This document shows positions 43,768 to 54,717 of a DNA stretch of 64,000 nt, piece by piece. The stretch covers positions 124,001 to 188,000 of the forward strand of contig JAXQJY010000022.1 of assembly GCA_037042185.1 (NCBI GenBank), written 5' to 3'. The first letter of the stretch is position 1. Each line of letters starts with the position of its first letter. The translations under genes and the position numbers were made by a program. The DNA is from Sordariomycetes sp. S80-01Y (taxonomy: Eukaryota; Ascomycota; Sordariomycetes). Below the pieces are notes generated by a model. The model was given only the letters and a program-made list of their open reading frames with translations. It was not told the DNA's origin and made no database searches.

Positions 43768-46382
43768 TTTGGGCAAAGGCTGTCTGATTGAGGTAGAGTC
43801 GGGTCGGTGTTTGTCGTCGTTTGAGTACTCAAGATTACTTGTTCTGATGCTTCTGAGGGACACATTGTGATGTCTGAGGAGACCGAGCCATTTGTACTCG
43901 CCCCTCTCATGATGCTCACCGTCGTCAATTCCTAAGCATTGATATGGAGTTCCGTGGTGTTCAGCAGTTACAAGATTTCACGTGTGATTCCTAATCGAGG
44001 TCCTCAAACTGCTAGGTGTGGATGCTGACATATCGTGAGGCCATGCGGCTTAAAAGGCCCCATCACCTCCGTGGACTGTCAGAACACCAGTAACAGACGT
44101 CCACGGGCGTCCGGGCAGAAGTTGTCGGGTGGTGTCATGGTTGCCTGCGTGGTTAAGTACGCACCGAGGGTATCAGCTTGGGCGTCGGGCCTAGATTGAC
44201 CAAGTTGTAAAGTTTGGGTTGTGCCTAGAGAACGCGATTTCTAAGCCCAAGAGGGAGGAGCTTGCGGAGTTGTCGAGTTCAACCCTGCGGTGTTCCTCAC
44301 GCGGCGGATCGCTAGCCAGCGGAGTTAGAACACCAACAACGCACTGGCGATGTCAGCAACGGCACCGATGGCAACGGTGCGGAGCTGCAATTGCACATGA
44401 TTCCTCTCATTCAAGAGAGGTGCCTTATTCGAGCCCCTTTGTCGACAATCTGAAGGCATATCCCTTTGCCGCCCGGAGGAAACTTGAGAACATCCCAGAA
44501 CTTTCTGGCCCGGCCCTCCCAACTCTTCTCCATGAACCCTTTCGCAACCTCTAGCTGCTGTCGCTTGCCTCGACAAAAGGTTCACCGAGAATGAACCACG
44601 GTAGTTCAACTGGTAAAAAGCAACATGGTCGGCTAGCAGTGACCGAGATGGACGTGAGCTTGAGAGAAGCATGTGCGAGATGTTGTGGGAGACGACCACT
44701 TCGATCTGCTCGTGATTCGGCGTTGCAGGTCATGCAGGGATCTTACGCGAAGGATTCGGTGGAAAGGTCAACCAGTGCAGGCGGTAGTGAACTTCTCTTT
44801 ACTTCGAGGTCGAATGGCACGGGACGGCGCGATGGGTTTGCTGAAGTGGCTTGTAAAACGGCTGGGAGGGCGTTACCCAAGCACACACAGTCTGGAAGCG
44901 TCGTCGCAAACATTGACTCTCACCATCGATGGTTGACAATGAGTGAGAGCTCAAAAGCGTCCCGATGCGCCGGGCGCGTCATAGCGCGCACCATGTGGAC
45001 ACAGCGGACTGGGCCGCACGTGGTGTCTGCCAATGCCAGTGAGCTTTGACCAGAGCACAGGCCATTTCCACCACTGTACTCTGTACTGCGGGTAGGTAGC
45101 CTGCACTCTCCTTGGCTTCCTTTGGGAGCCACTGGCTCGAGTCCTGGCCTCCCAATCCCTCTGTGCCTCTCGCAAGATCTTTGCTCTGCGTCGCCGTCCA
45201 ACTGCCGACGCTGATCACTCTCGCCCCCATCTGCCTGACGATGGATTCGACAGCTCAGTCAACCCACAATCCGCAGGTCGGCCGCCAAAGGGTTCGCTAG
45301 GTCGCACCATCGCAACAACGGCCAGGGCAACCATCCACAGCTAGCAGTGGAAGGATTCCCACCACGCGGGCGAACCCCTCATCTTGGTCCTGCGAGGTCC
45401 CTGACAGGACCGTCAATCCGTCTCAGATATAGCGCTGTTGCGACGTTGTCACGATAATCCGAGGCCCCATCACCGATGTGGCAACGCTCCCTCTCACGCT
45501 GACGGGCGCTGCAACCACAGGATGCAACCACCAGCTCGGACGACTTCGAGGCTCGAGCACTCGCGCTTCCGAATGTCTGCTTGATCCGATCGTGAAGGAT
45601 TCTGGGGAACCCTCTTCGCTCAAGGATCTGAGTTGGAGGCATAACCTCCAGACGTCATCCCCCCTCCAGACCCTTGTGCGACGGATCAAACAGCGATATT
45701 GGGTGCCCTCCAACTCTGGTGACGACCTTGCGGCACAGCTAACATGAACCCCCCACGAGTCTACGATTGAGCAACTACCGCCACCTGCCGGCCTGGAGTT
45801 AGTGGGAATCCTTCCTGCAAATGGACCTATCAGCCATGCACAACGGCTATCTTTAGATGGGGCAGTTGCCGTTGTCCGCCAGTGTGGTTCAATCTGAATC
45901 CCACGGGTCAGCTCAGCCTTGCTCACCCACCTATGAGCTTGGGCCCTGCCCTCGCTGGTCACGTCAGTGCCCCGTTGACGGATGGAATTCCCTAAACGTC
46001 TTGGTTCTGCCGGATCCCTCTCTATATACCTACGTAGTGTTGAGCATGGGTACCAGTGTCGGCTATCGAGACAGCTCTCCAGGCGGTTCTCGGGCTGGGA
46101 CCCCTTGTTCCTACTGTAGCGCATCGCGAGTCATAAGTTGATAAAGAACCACGTTTGTCCCTGTTTGAAACTCGACGTCGTCCGAAGGATCTCATTCTCG
46201 AGTCAGTGGGACGGATTTTGCCTCGATTCCTACTTGTCTCCCAGAGGCTCCAGCTTGTGGCAACAACGCGCCGAACAGGCAGCTACAACAACATTTATTA
46301 CTAGTGGCCTTTCGCTCTGATCGGCAACTCTCATCACTTTTTTGCTTCCACTCTCATCGGCCAGCCCGACTCTGATTTCACA
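43768..46382. other. Largest gene-free region (2.6 kb)
   Basis: Open frames up to 233 codons (45423-46124, minus) show no domain, signal peptide or splice structure. CACGTG is at 43979-43984 upstream of the NmrA-like gene. A TATATA element at 46021-46026 is about 360 bp before the rhodopsin-like ATG and may be its promoter. No repeat family, terminal inverted repeats or transposase is recognised. Confidence 0.55.
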
Positions 46383-47512
46383 ATGGGCGAGCTATATCCA
46401 CCGACAGTGACGATACCAGTCTACGCCGTCTTCACTGCCGTCGGCGTTGTGCTTACGGTACTCCGCTTCTGGGCACGGACATCATACACCAAGCAGAAGC
46501 TCGGTGTCGACGACTGGCTCATCGCGGGCGGAGTCTTCATAGTATGTGCCTGCGCTGGAATCCAATTCTACAACGCCCTCGAGGGCACGGGCGGTGAGGC
46601 TATCGACGACGATGACGCCGCAGTAGCGGCCATTGCCTCAAAGAAGGTCGACTTCACCATGGTCCTCATTGAGAAGCCTGCCTTCGGTGCCATCAAGCTA
46701 TCCTTGCTCTTCTTCTACAAGCGCGTCTTCGGTATCTGGCCTAGCTTCAACAAGGCCAACATGGTCTTGATGTGGATCATCATCGCTTGGGTCATCGCCT
46801 TCGTGGTGGCTGATTTGTCCATTTGCGGCGACAAGCTTCAATACTACTTCATGCTAGACCAGTCTTACGCAAGGGGTCACTGCGCGGATAAGGGGTTGTT
46901 GCTGCTCATGTTCGCCATCACCAGTGTCCTCACGGACATCATGGTCTTGAGCTTGCCCTTCATCTACATCAGGAGGTTGCAAATGGCTCCCCAGAAGAAG
47001 TGGGCGACCAGCCTCGTCTTTCTCCTCGGTTTCGTGTAAGTCTCTTAACCAGTCAGCCTCTAGACACCTGTCGACTGACATTGCCCAGATCCACCGCCGC
47101 CGGTGTCCTCCGCACCATCTTCCTGGCCATCGCCTACCCCGTTGGTCGTCTCGGCTGGGGCTACAAGCCCCCTCCGGACGAGGAGGAGCCCCTCGTTCTC
47201 CAAGTATTCAACCCAACATTCTGGGTCATGGTCGAGATGTGTCTCGGCGCCTGGGCTGCCAACCTCCCACCCCTGGGTCCCCTCCTCGGTGCCATGGGTT
47301 TCCGCGAAGCCGTCTCCGGTGTGTACAGAAGACTTTCGGAAGCCAGCTCCGCCTTCTCCAGTACCTTCTCCGGCAGCAAGCAACGGAGCCGGGCCAGGAG
47401 CGAGGACATGGGTGTTCTGCCACGGGGCGTGCAAGGAGGTTCGGGAGGCAGTGAGGACAGCCTGATGAGAACTGCGACGAAACAGAGGGAGATGCAGCAG
47501 AACTATGCCTGA
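46383..47512 (+). CDS. Fungal rhodopsin-fold integral membrane protein (PTH11-like superfamily)
   Basis: Exons 46383-47035 and 47089-47512 (53-nt intron) encode 358 residues. Seven hydrophobic helices are visible. The signature after helix 1, LRFWARTSYTKQKLGVDDWLI, is typical of the fungal rhodopsin domain (Pfam Fung_rhodopsin), as are the conserved Cys in the extracellular loops. The C-terminal ~95 residues are polar and Ser/Arg-rich, likely cytosolic. There is no CFEM domain, so it is not a canonical PTH11 receptor. The function of this class is mostly unknown; some members sense surfaces or nutrients. Confidence 0.85.
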
Positions 47513-48462
47513 TTGGTTCACGATCATGGCTCTTTTCTTTGTCTTACCTAGCGATTTTATGGATTGGGACATGATTTTATTGGGATGATACCACGTTAAG
47601 TTTGGAGTTATGGATTTGGTCGTTGCGAGTGGACCAGGACACACAACTTGTCAGACAATATCAAGAAATTGAATCGTCATTTAGTGACCGAGCTTGAGAC
47701 TTCTGACTGTCCGACCATCCCCATTGCTACCTAAACCTGTGAAGCTTTCCTCTTGTGGTCGACATTATACATTGGGCTGCTTGTTGTAGGGTAATTCACT
47801 GTGCCACCACCAAGGAAGAGGACCTGGACATGGTTCACATTCCAGATAACGTAGGTAACTGATAAGTCAGAGTAACGATTGATGACCCATGCCCACGCGA
47901 TATAGGTACTAAATGTTTTCTTACCCTCAGAATCATCGAGAGGACGGCTTCCTTCCTAAGCCCCATGCTGATATTATGGCGCAAGACACGTCATAGTAGC
48001 TCCTGTGAACCTAAACGCACTACTTAATTTGAACGAGCACATCGAATAATCCGTTCTATTCCCAATATTATCAAGTGAGGCCTGCGTGCCCGCCTTCGCA
48101 TTGCGCAACGCTGCTGTTAAGACTGTTATGACCACATGATGGGCAACACACTACTTTGCCGGGCTTGTGTATGCTCTGCTATCACCACAGACCTCACACA
48201 TGAATTTCTCTCTGTGAGATTTGACCGGATACCTCAATGATGAGGTGATTCGGGGTTTTGAGCAATTGAGGTGCACGTCGAGATTTGAAGCCCGGTGCCC
48301 CTGACATCAACACGGCAGGTCTCAGGTTCGGGTACTCGGATCCGCAAAAATCCAAATCCGCTGCAGCTCCGACCGACCCCTTGCTCCAGCACCACCATCG
48401 CCAATCTGTCCATACCGTTCCGCTCCCACGCGACGAACCTCACACAACCTTGCGCGCCCACC
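47513..48462. other. Intergenic region, no gene seen
   Basis: 950 bp, relatively A/T-rich on the left. Contains the 3' flank of the rhodopsin-like gene and the promoter of the p24 gene. No motif stands out. Confidence 0.6.
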
Positions 48463-49282
48463 ATGAGATTACCGACCCTATTCGCCGGGCTTCTTGCCTG
48501 CCTCATCAGCAATGTTGCGGCTACGGCTTTGACATACAACCTCGTAGCGCACGAGCGGGCGTGTTTCTTCGCCGAGACGAAAAAGGACAACGAGAAGGTG
48601 GCCTTCTACTTTGCGGTGCGTCCAGCCCTTTCCCCATTCTCTCCAGGTTCAAACAGGGCCTTTAAATGAGACGCAACATGAGCGATTCCAGGAGGGGCAT
48701 GGCAAAGAAGGAATGCTAATGGGATGATCTAGGTGCAATCCGGTGGTTCGTTCGATGTCGATTACCAAGTTGAAGGCCCGAACGGCAAGGTCATTCTCGC
48801 GGGCGAGAAGGAGCGACAAGGAGACTTTGTCTTTACGGCGCAACAAGCGGGTGACTACTCGTTCTGCTTCAACAACGAAATGAGCACCTTCGCCGAGAAG
48901 TTCGTCGACTTCGAGATCGCCGTACGTATTTGACTTCTCTGTTTGGCCGTCTTGCCTTTTGAAGGATAGCAGCTGACAATCGAGGATATAGGTCGAGAAC
49001 GAATCCCGCGCCCAACTCCCCTCCAAGCAGGGAACGTCCCCCGAGCAAACCTCCGTCCTCGAGGAGTCCATCTTCAAGATCTCCGGCCAGCTTTCCACCA
49101 TCAGCAGAAACCAGAAGTACTTCCGCACGCGCGAGAACCGTAACTTTGCGACGGTGCAGAGCACAGAGGGGCGCATTGTCAACTTTAGCATGATCCAGAT
49201 AGGGTTGATCATCTGTATGGGGGCCTTGCAGGTCTTTGTAGTCCGTTTCTTCTTCCAGGGCGCGCGCAAGGGCTACGTATAG
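48463..49282 (+). CDS. p24/EMP24 family cargo receptor of the early secretory pathway
   Basis: Exons 48463-48615, 48733-48921 and 48992-49282 encode 210 residues. A signal peptide (MRLPTLFAGLLACLISNVAA) precedes the GOLD domain, with paired Cys in ERACFF and DYSFCF, then a coiled-coil (about 125-170) and a single membrane helix (MIQIGLIICMGALQVFVVRFF). The short cytosolic tail FFQGARKGYV has the FF signal for COPII binding but no KKxx retrieval motif. p24 proteins cycle between ER and Golgi and help load GPI-anchored and other cargo. The 117-nt first intron contains a short in-frame extension and then a stop. Confidence 0.94.
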
Positions 49283-49703
49283 ACGAGACATGGCGAGAAT
49301 GGTGTACAAGCGAGCATATGTTGAGGGATGCTTTCACGAGGCGCTCGGAATTACAAAACGGTCGGAAATGGGAACTGCGATGTAGGTTTTGAATGGCGGT
49401 TTCCGTGTGAATTATGTATGTGGCATGTCGTGGTTGAACCTTAGTGTCAATCAACATGGCAATGGAAAGTCTATGCACACAAAATATCAAACCCAATCTG
49501 TGTCATTACCTTAGTAAAGATACCAGCATGTCATTCCTAGATTTCGTGTCTACCTTAGTTCCTCAGGTGGCTTACATGCGAGGCTGCCATCGTAAGTGGC
49601 TGGTGCCCCACCATGCCTAAGCCACAGTGGCGCCCATAGAAATTCCCAACTCGCGTCAACCGTCACTTTCTTCCCCATCATCATCGCCAACCAAACCGAC
49701 ACC
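49283..49703. other. Intergenic region between p24 and Prp45 genes
   Basis: 3' flank of p24 and promoter/leader of Prp45. No gene or clear element is seen. Confidence 0.6.
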
Positions 49704-51509
49704 ATGACCTCGATCGCCTCTTCCTTGCAGTCCGCCCTGCCGAAACCGAAATACACAGGCGAAGAAGAAGAGGCTCCTCGACACACCCAACAGCGCGGGC
49801 CCCGGATCGTGGGAGCCAACCAACTCGACGAAACTCAAGTCGTACTCAAGCGCGCCGGCCCCCCCCCGTACGGCCAACGATCAGGATGGCGACCGCGGAC
49901 TCAAGAGGACTTCGGCGATGGAGGCGCATTCCCGGAGGTCCCTGTCGCCCAGTATCCGTTGGACATGGGAAAGAAGGGCGAGACCACAAGTAATGCCCTG
50001 GCGATCCAGGTTGACTCAGAGGGAAAGGTGAAATATGATGCAATCGCGAGGCAAGGGCATAGCGATAGCCGGATCGTGCATACTTCATTCAAGGATCTTA
50101 TCCCGCTGAGGCAACAGGCAAACGCTGGCGAGATTGACCTGGCCAGGCCGGATAAGGAAGCTGTTGCCGCTTCGACGGAGAAGACAAAGAATGCGCTTGC
50201 GAAGCTCGTTAGCGGTGCCGTGGCTGCGCAGAAGCCCAAGAACGTCAACACTGGCAACAGGAAAGACCCTACGTTTGTGCGATACACGCCTGCGAATCAG
50301 ATGGGCGACAACTCGAAGAAGCAAGACCGAATCATGAAGATTGTCGAGCGCCAGAAAGATCCGATGGAACCGCCAAAGTTCAAGCACAAGAAGATCCCGC
50401 GTGGACCACCGTCACCTCCTCCGCCCGTCATGCACTCGCCGCCCCGGAAGCTCACGGCCGAGGACCAAGAGATGTGGAAGATCCCGCCGCCGGTTTCAAA
50501 CTGGAAGAACCCCAAAGGTTTCACAGTGCCGCTTGATAAGCGGTTGGCTGCGGATGGAAGGGGCCTGCAGGATGTGGCCATCAACGATAAGCATGCTCAG
50601 TTTTCAGAAGCTGTCAAGATGGCAGAAAGGCATGCTCGTGAGGAGGTTCAGCAGCGCGCCAAGATGCAACAAAGACTTGCCGAGAAGGAGAAGATGCAGA
50701 AGGAGGAAAATCTGCGGAACTTGGCTCAGCAAGCGAGAGCAGAGCGCTCTGCTGCCACCAAGAAGCGCCGCGATTCTGCGGATTCCCGAGATTCGAGAGA
50801 CTCTAGGTCAAGGTCAGGGAGTTATTCCGACTCAGGCTCAGACAGTGAGGATTCAGAGATCCGAGAGCGCGAGAAGGCACGGAAGGAGAAGCATCGGGAG
50901 GAGGAGCGCAAACTTCGCCAGAACCGCATGGGCGCCGAGCGTCGCATGCAAGTCATGGCGCGCGAGCAAAACCGTGATATTTCAGAGAAGATCGCTCTTG
51001 GTCTCGCGAAGCCCACCCAATCAAAGGAGACGATGTATGATTCAAGGTTATTCAACCAAACGAGTGGCTTTAACAGCGGCATCAACGAGGACAACCCCTA
51101 CGACAAGCCATTGTTTGCGGCCCAGGACGCTATGAACAGTATCTATCGCCCGCGGGCGAACATGGACGAGGACGACGACCCGGAGGCTGGTGACAAGGAG
51201 ATGGCCAAAATTCAGAAATCGAGTCGCTTTGGAGATGCACTTGGTAAAGGAACTTTCAAAGGCGCAGCTGATGCAGAGGTAATTGCCCACCATGACCTTC
51301 AACACTTGAGCCATGCTAACCCTTTTATTCAGGCACGCGAGGGCCCCGTTCAGTTCCAAAAAGACACAACGGACCCCTTCAACGTGGACAAGTTCCTATC
51401 CGAGGTGGAGCAATCGACGACATCGAAGCGCGGTTACGGCTTGCAAGATGAAGATGGCGGCAGCAGCAGCAGGTCGACCAAGCGCGCTAGAGTTGACGAG
51501 GACGATTAG
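49704..51509 (+). CDS. PRP45: Pre-mRNA-processing protein 45 (SNW/SKIP family)
   Basis: Exons 49704-51278 and 51333-51509 encode 583 residues. The frame also reads straight through the 54-nt gap, but that gap has a GT donor, a GCTAAC branch and a TTCAG acceptor, and the splice joins the conserved AREGPVQFQKD block as in other SKIP proteins. The SNW domain spans about residues 180-340, with the family's SNW triplet at 265-267 and Pro-rich PPSPPPPV before it. A helical Glu/Arg region with RDS repeats follows. Prp45/SKIP is a core spliceosome component of the activated B and C complexes in the nucleus. Confidence 0.94.
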   Translation: MTSIASSLQSALPKPKYTGEEEEAPRHTQQRGPRIVGANQLDETQVVLKRAGPPPYGQRSGWRPRTQEDFGDGGAFPEVPVAQYPLDMGKKGETTSNALAIQVDSEGKVKYDAIARQGHSDSRIVHTSFKDLIPLRQQANAGEIDLARPDKEAVAASTEKTKNALAKLVSGAVAAQKPKNVNTGNRKDPTFVRYTPANQMGDNSKKQDRIMKIVERQKDPMEPPKFKHKKIPRGPPSPPPPVMHSPPRKLTAEDQEMWKIPPPVSNWKNPKGFTVPLDKRLAADGRGLQDVAINDKHAQFSEAVKMAERHAREEVQQRAKMQQRLAEKEKMQKEENLRNLAQQARAERSAATKKRRDSADSRDSRDSRSRSGSYSDSGSDSEDSEIREREKARKEKHREEERKLRQNRMGAERRMQVMAREQNRDISEKIALGLAKPTQSKETMYDSRLFNQTSGFNSGINEDNPYDKPLFAAQDAMNSIYRPRANMDEDDDPEAGDKEMAKIQKSSRFGDALGKGTFKGAADAEVIAHHDLQHLSHANPFIQAREGPVQFQKDTTDPFNVDKFLSEVEQSTTSKRGYGLQDEDGGSSSRSTKRARVDEDD

Positions 51510-52193
51510 ATGGACTGATCCTGTATTTAATATCATTCGACGAAGGACTGATGCAAAGCAGCGCTGCGTTCAGAATACCACCGCATTTCTCGTTCACCTA
51601 AACTTGTGTGACTTGGGTCACGCTAAGGAACCAGAGTAGACCTTGCACGACGCGAGGCACTAGTCCTCGGCTCTGTCTCTCATACGTGGAAAGACTAACA
51701 ACGAACCCCTTAATATGCATCCGCCTAGGCTTCCTGAGGCCCTCGAACGGAGCCTTGGGCCGGCCGCATGCGGGGTTGCAACCAATATCTACAGGAACCA
51801 AGTTTGCCGAACTCCACCGAGAAGCACGACCTTGCGGCTTCCCAAGAGATTCTTGAGACGTTTAGACAGGTCGAATTGGGCCGATGGTGCCGCGTCGCTG
51901 GCCTTTGGACCGAATGCCGAGATCTTTCTGCCGGTTACCAGGGTCTTTGCCCGCACAGGATGTTGGCTAAATTGAAACCACCCCACGGGGAATGGCAAAC
52001 GCTCGAAACGCCCAATCGGATCAGATCTAGGGATCCTGGAAATGAAGCTACCCCAAGACTCTCCGCATGGTTGCCCTGAAGGGTGACAATGGAGGTCTGC
52101 GCTCCAAGAGAACCCAACTTCGGGCTATATAAGCTAGGGCCCTTCGGCCTTGAAAGCAGGATATGATCTACATTGTCATCTCGACTTGACAGA
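51510..52193. other. Intergenic region, PL4 lyase promoter
   Basis: No gene is seen. The element ACCCCACGGGGA at 51980-51991 differs by one base from the palindrome in the P450/efflux promoter. A TATATAA box at 52124-52130 lies about 65 bp before the lyase ATG. Confidence 0.6.
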
Positions 52194-54336
52194 ATGGCGG
52201 TCCTCAAGCTGTCCGCAGCCTCGCTGCTCTGGGCCCTCTACTCGCTTCAGGGAGTCACCGCTCGCCTCGACGCCAATGAGACCGACACGCACTACATCAT
52301 CGCCAACGACCGCTTCCACACCGCCGTCGAGAAGAGTCGCGGTTCCGTCACAGAGCTCACTCTTGACGGACAGGACCTCCTTGGTCCCCGCAGCGGCTCG
52401 ACCGGACAAGGCCCCTACCTGAACTGCTACTGCACACCGAGTGGTTTCTGGACCCCCGGCGGTGAGGACCCTCAGTATGAGCTGTACTCGGGCACCGACT
52501 CCACGGGCACCGATTATGGCGGCATCAGGATGTCCGACATCTATCCCGAGACGGGTCAGTTGTTGGAGCAGTACTGGTTCCTTCGCGAGGGCGAGACTGG
52601 CCTGCATACCTTCAGCCGGGTGGCCTACTACAACGAGACGACGCCCTTCTTGAGGAATCTGCAGGAGTTGAGGACAATGTTCCGTCCGAACACTGACATG
52701 TGGACGCACCTCCTTACAAACAAGGACCATTACGCGCCGCTGCCCAACTCTGCTGCTGACGATGAGTGGGTTACGGTGCAGGACGCGACCTGGTACCTGG
52801 GAAACACGCCCGAGGATCCATATGTTGAGCAGCTTTCCGAGTACTTTACCAAGTACACCTTCTCGGACCCTTGGAGAGACATTGATGCCTATGGCTTGTG
52901 AGTTGCCACCTCCCCTGAGAAGTGGGAGCTTTGCTGACACTGCACAGGTTCGCTGATGGCTCCAACACCCCTGACGGCTCGACGTACGGAGCTTGGATGG
53001 TCATGAACACCAAGGACACCTACTTCGGCGGCCCTACACATTCCGACTTGACCGTCGATGGAATCCTGTACAACTACATCTCCTCGAACCACCACGGCGA
53101 CCAAACCCCCAACATCACCCATGGCTTCGACCGTACCTTTGGGCCTACCTTCTTCTACTTCAACAAGTTCCCCGAAGGCACTGACATCCTCGAGGCGCAC
53201 GCCGATGCCGCTCAATTCGCCGATCCGGAGTGGAACGCCGACTTCTACGACTCCATCGCGGATTACGTTCCCAACTACGTGCCCTCCTCGGGCCGCGCAA
53301 CCTGGGAGCTCCACGTCGACCTCCCCAAGGGCGCTGAGCGCGTACTCGCCGTGCTGTCGCAAAACGGCGTCGACTTCCAGGACAACGTCCTCGATACTGA
53401 GGCCTACCAGTACTGGACCGAAGTCGACGAGGAAGGCTATGCCACCATCCCCATGGTCAAGGAGGGAACGTACCGGCTCACCATTTACGCCGACAACATC
53501 TTCGGCCACTACATCAAGGACAACGTCAAGGTCGTGGCCGATTCGAAGCGCTCCCTCGAGAAGCGCCACATGACCCACGCCCGCTGGCGCGAGGAGACTT
53601 CCGGCACGGAGATCTGGCGTCTCGGCACCCCGGACCGCTCGTGCGGCGAGTACCGCCACGGCTACGCCCGCGACCCCGAGCACACCCTCAAGCCGCAGGA
53701 GTACAGGATCTACTGGGGCGACTACGACTTCCCAACTGACTTCCCCGACGGCGTGCACTTCAAGATCGGAGAGTCGGACGTAGCCAAGGACTGGAACTAC
53801 ATCCACTGGAGCGTCTTCGGAGGCAAGGCCAACTACGAACGCCCGGAGACGTACGTCGGCAATGGCGACGTCAACAACTGGACGATTGCGTTTGACCTGG
53901 AGCAGAAGCAGATCGAGTGGAAGAGACAGGCTACGCTGACGGTTCAGTTGGCGGGTGTCAAGACGGCAGCCGGCAACACGGACATCTACAACGCTTCAGA
54001 GCCGCACGCCGACCTCCACTACACCGTCAACGTCAACGGAAAGGACCTGGAACCCTGGATCATCCCGTAAGTTACGACCATTCCCCTTTTACGTATCCAC
54101 GAGGATGCCGAGCTAACCCCGTCGCCAGTTGGAACCAGAGCAGCTCCTGCGGCGTGCGCTCCGCGGCTACATGCTACAACGTCGCGCACAAGTTTGAGTT
54201 CCACCCCAAGATGCTGAAGGAGGGCGAGAACGAGGTCGTGCTGAGCCTGCCGTACAACGCCACAAACTATGAGCCGGCGCAGCTGGCCGAGTCCGTGTAC
54301 GTGCAGTACGACGCTCTGCGCTTTGAAATCGTCTGA
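52194..54336 (+). CDS. Rhamnogalacturonan endolyase, polysaccharide lyase family 4
   Basis: Exons 52194-52897, 52948-54066 and 54129-54336 encode 676 residues. A signal peptide (about 1-23) marks a secreted enzyme. The N-terminal catalytic domain is followed by a fibronectin-III-like domain (region around EGTYRLTIYADNIFGHY) and a C-terminal carbohydrate-binding-like domain with the conserved WRLGTPDRSCGEYRHGY and YEPAQLAESVYVQYDALRFEI. Several N-glycosylation sites are present. PL4 enzymes cleave the backbone of rhamnogalacturonan I by beta-elimination, supporting growth on plant cell walls. The gene faces the GH45 cellulase gene tail-to-tail. The dibasic sites around SKRSLEKRH are, as far as I recall, common to the family. 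Confidence 0.93.
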
Positions 54337-54717
54337 GCAGTATCTGAGAAGACTCCATGGATGTATATAAAAGACTACTAAATACACGCTAAGTGATTGC
54401 GCAGCACTGAAGAAACATCTGCGGACTGTATCGTAAATTGTGATGTAGATTCCACTAGTAAGAACAGCTCTTTCACGAATTGCCACGCAGCAGCGCTATG
54501 GGGCCACACGGTGTACAAGATCAACTGCGCTTTCCGCAGAGACGTAGAGTGTTGGAGGCACGGGACTAAATGCCCGTGTACTCTATTCGACCGTCGAGGC
54601 CACTTCGAAAAGTCTAAGGTATATACAAGAATGCACAAAAACACGCCCACCTTCTCAGGGAGCCAGACCTCGCGCAAGTTGCTCGCCGCTGCTGAGGCCA
54701 GACGATGAGACGTCTAC
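54337..54717. other. Intergenic region between convergent wall-degrading enzyme genes
   Basis: Shared 3' flank of the PL4 and GH45 genes. No gene or notable structure is seen. Confidence 0.6.

Noticed and set aside
44600-44614. tRNA A-box-like GGTAGTTCAACTGGT
   Set aside because: No matching B-box or foldable T-arm follows within tRNA length, so this is not a tRNA gene.
44591-45049. 152-codon plus-strand frame with an ATG
   Set aside because: Basic, low-similarity sequence with no signal peptide, domain or splice signals; not enough support for a gene.
45423-46124. 233-codon minus-strand open frame in the gene-free block
   Set aside because: No recognisable domain, unusual composition, and competing frames of similar length on both strands; likely chance in GC-rich DNA.
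53545-53575. Dibasic Lys-Arg sites in the PL4 lyase as a Kex2 processing signal
   Set aside because: As I recall, similar residues are common in fungal PL4 sequences that are secreted intact, so no special processing is claimed.
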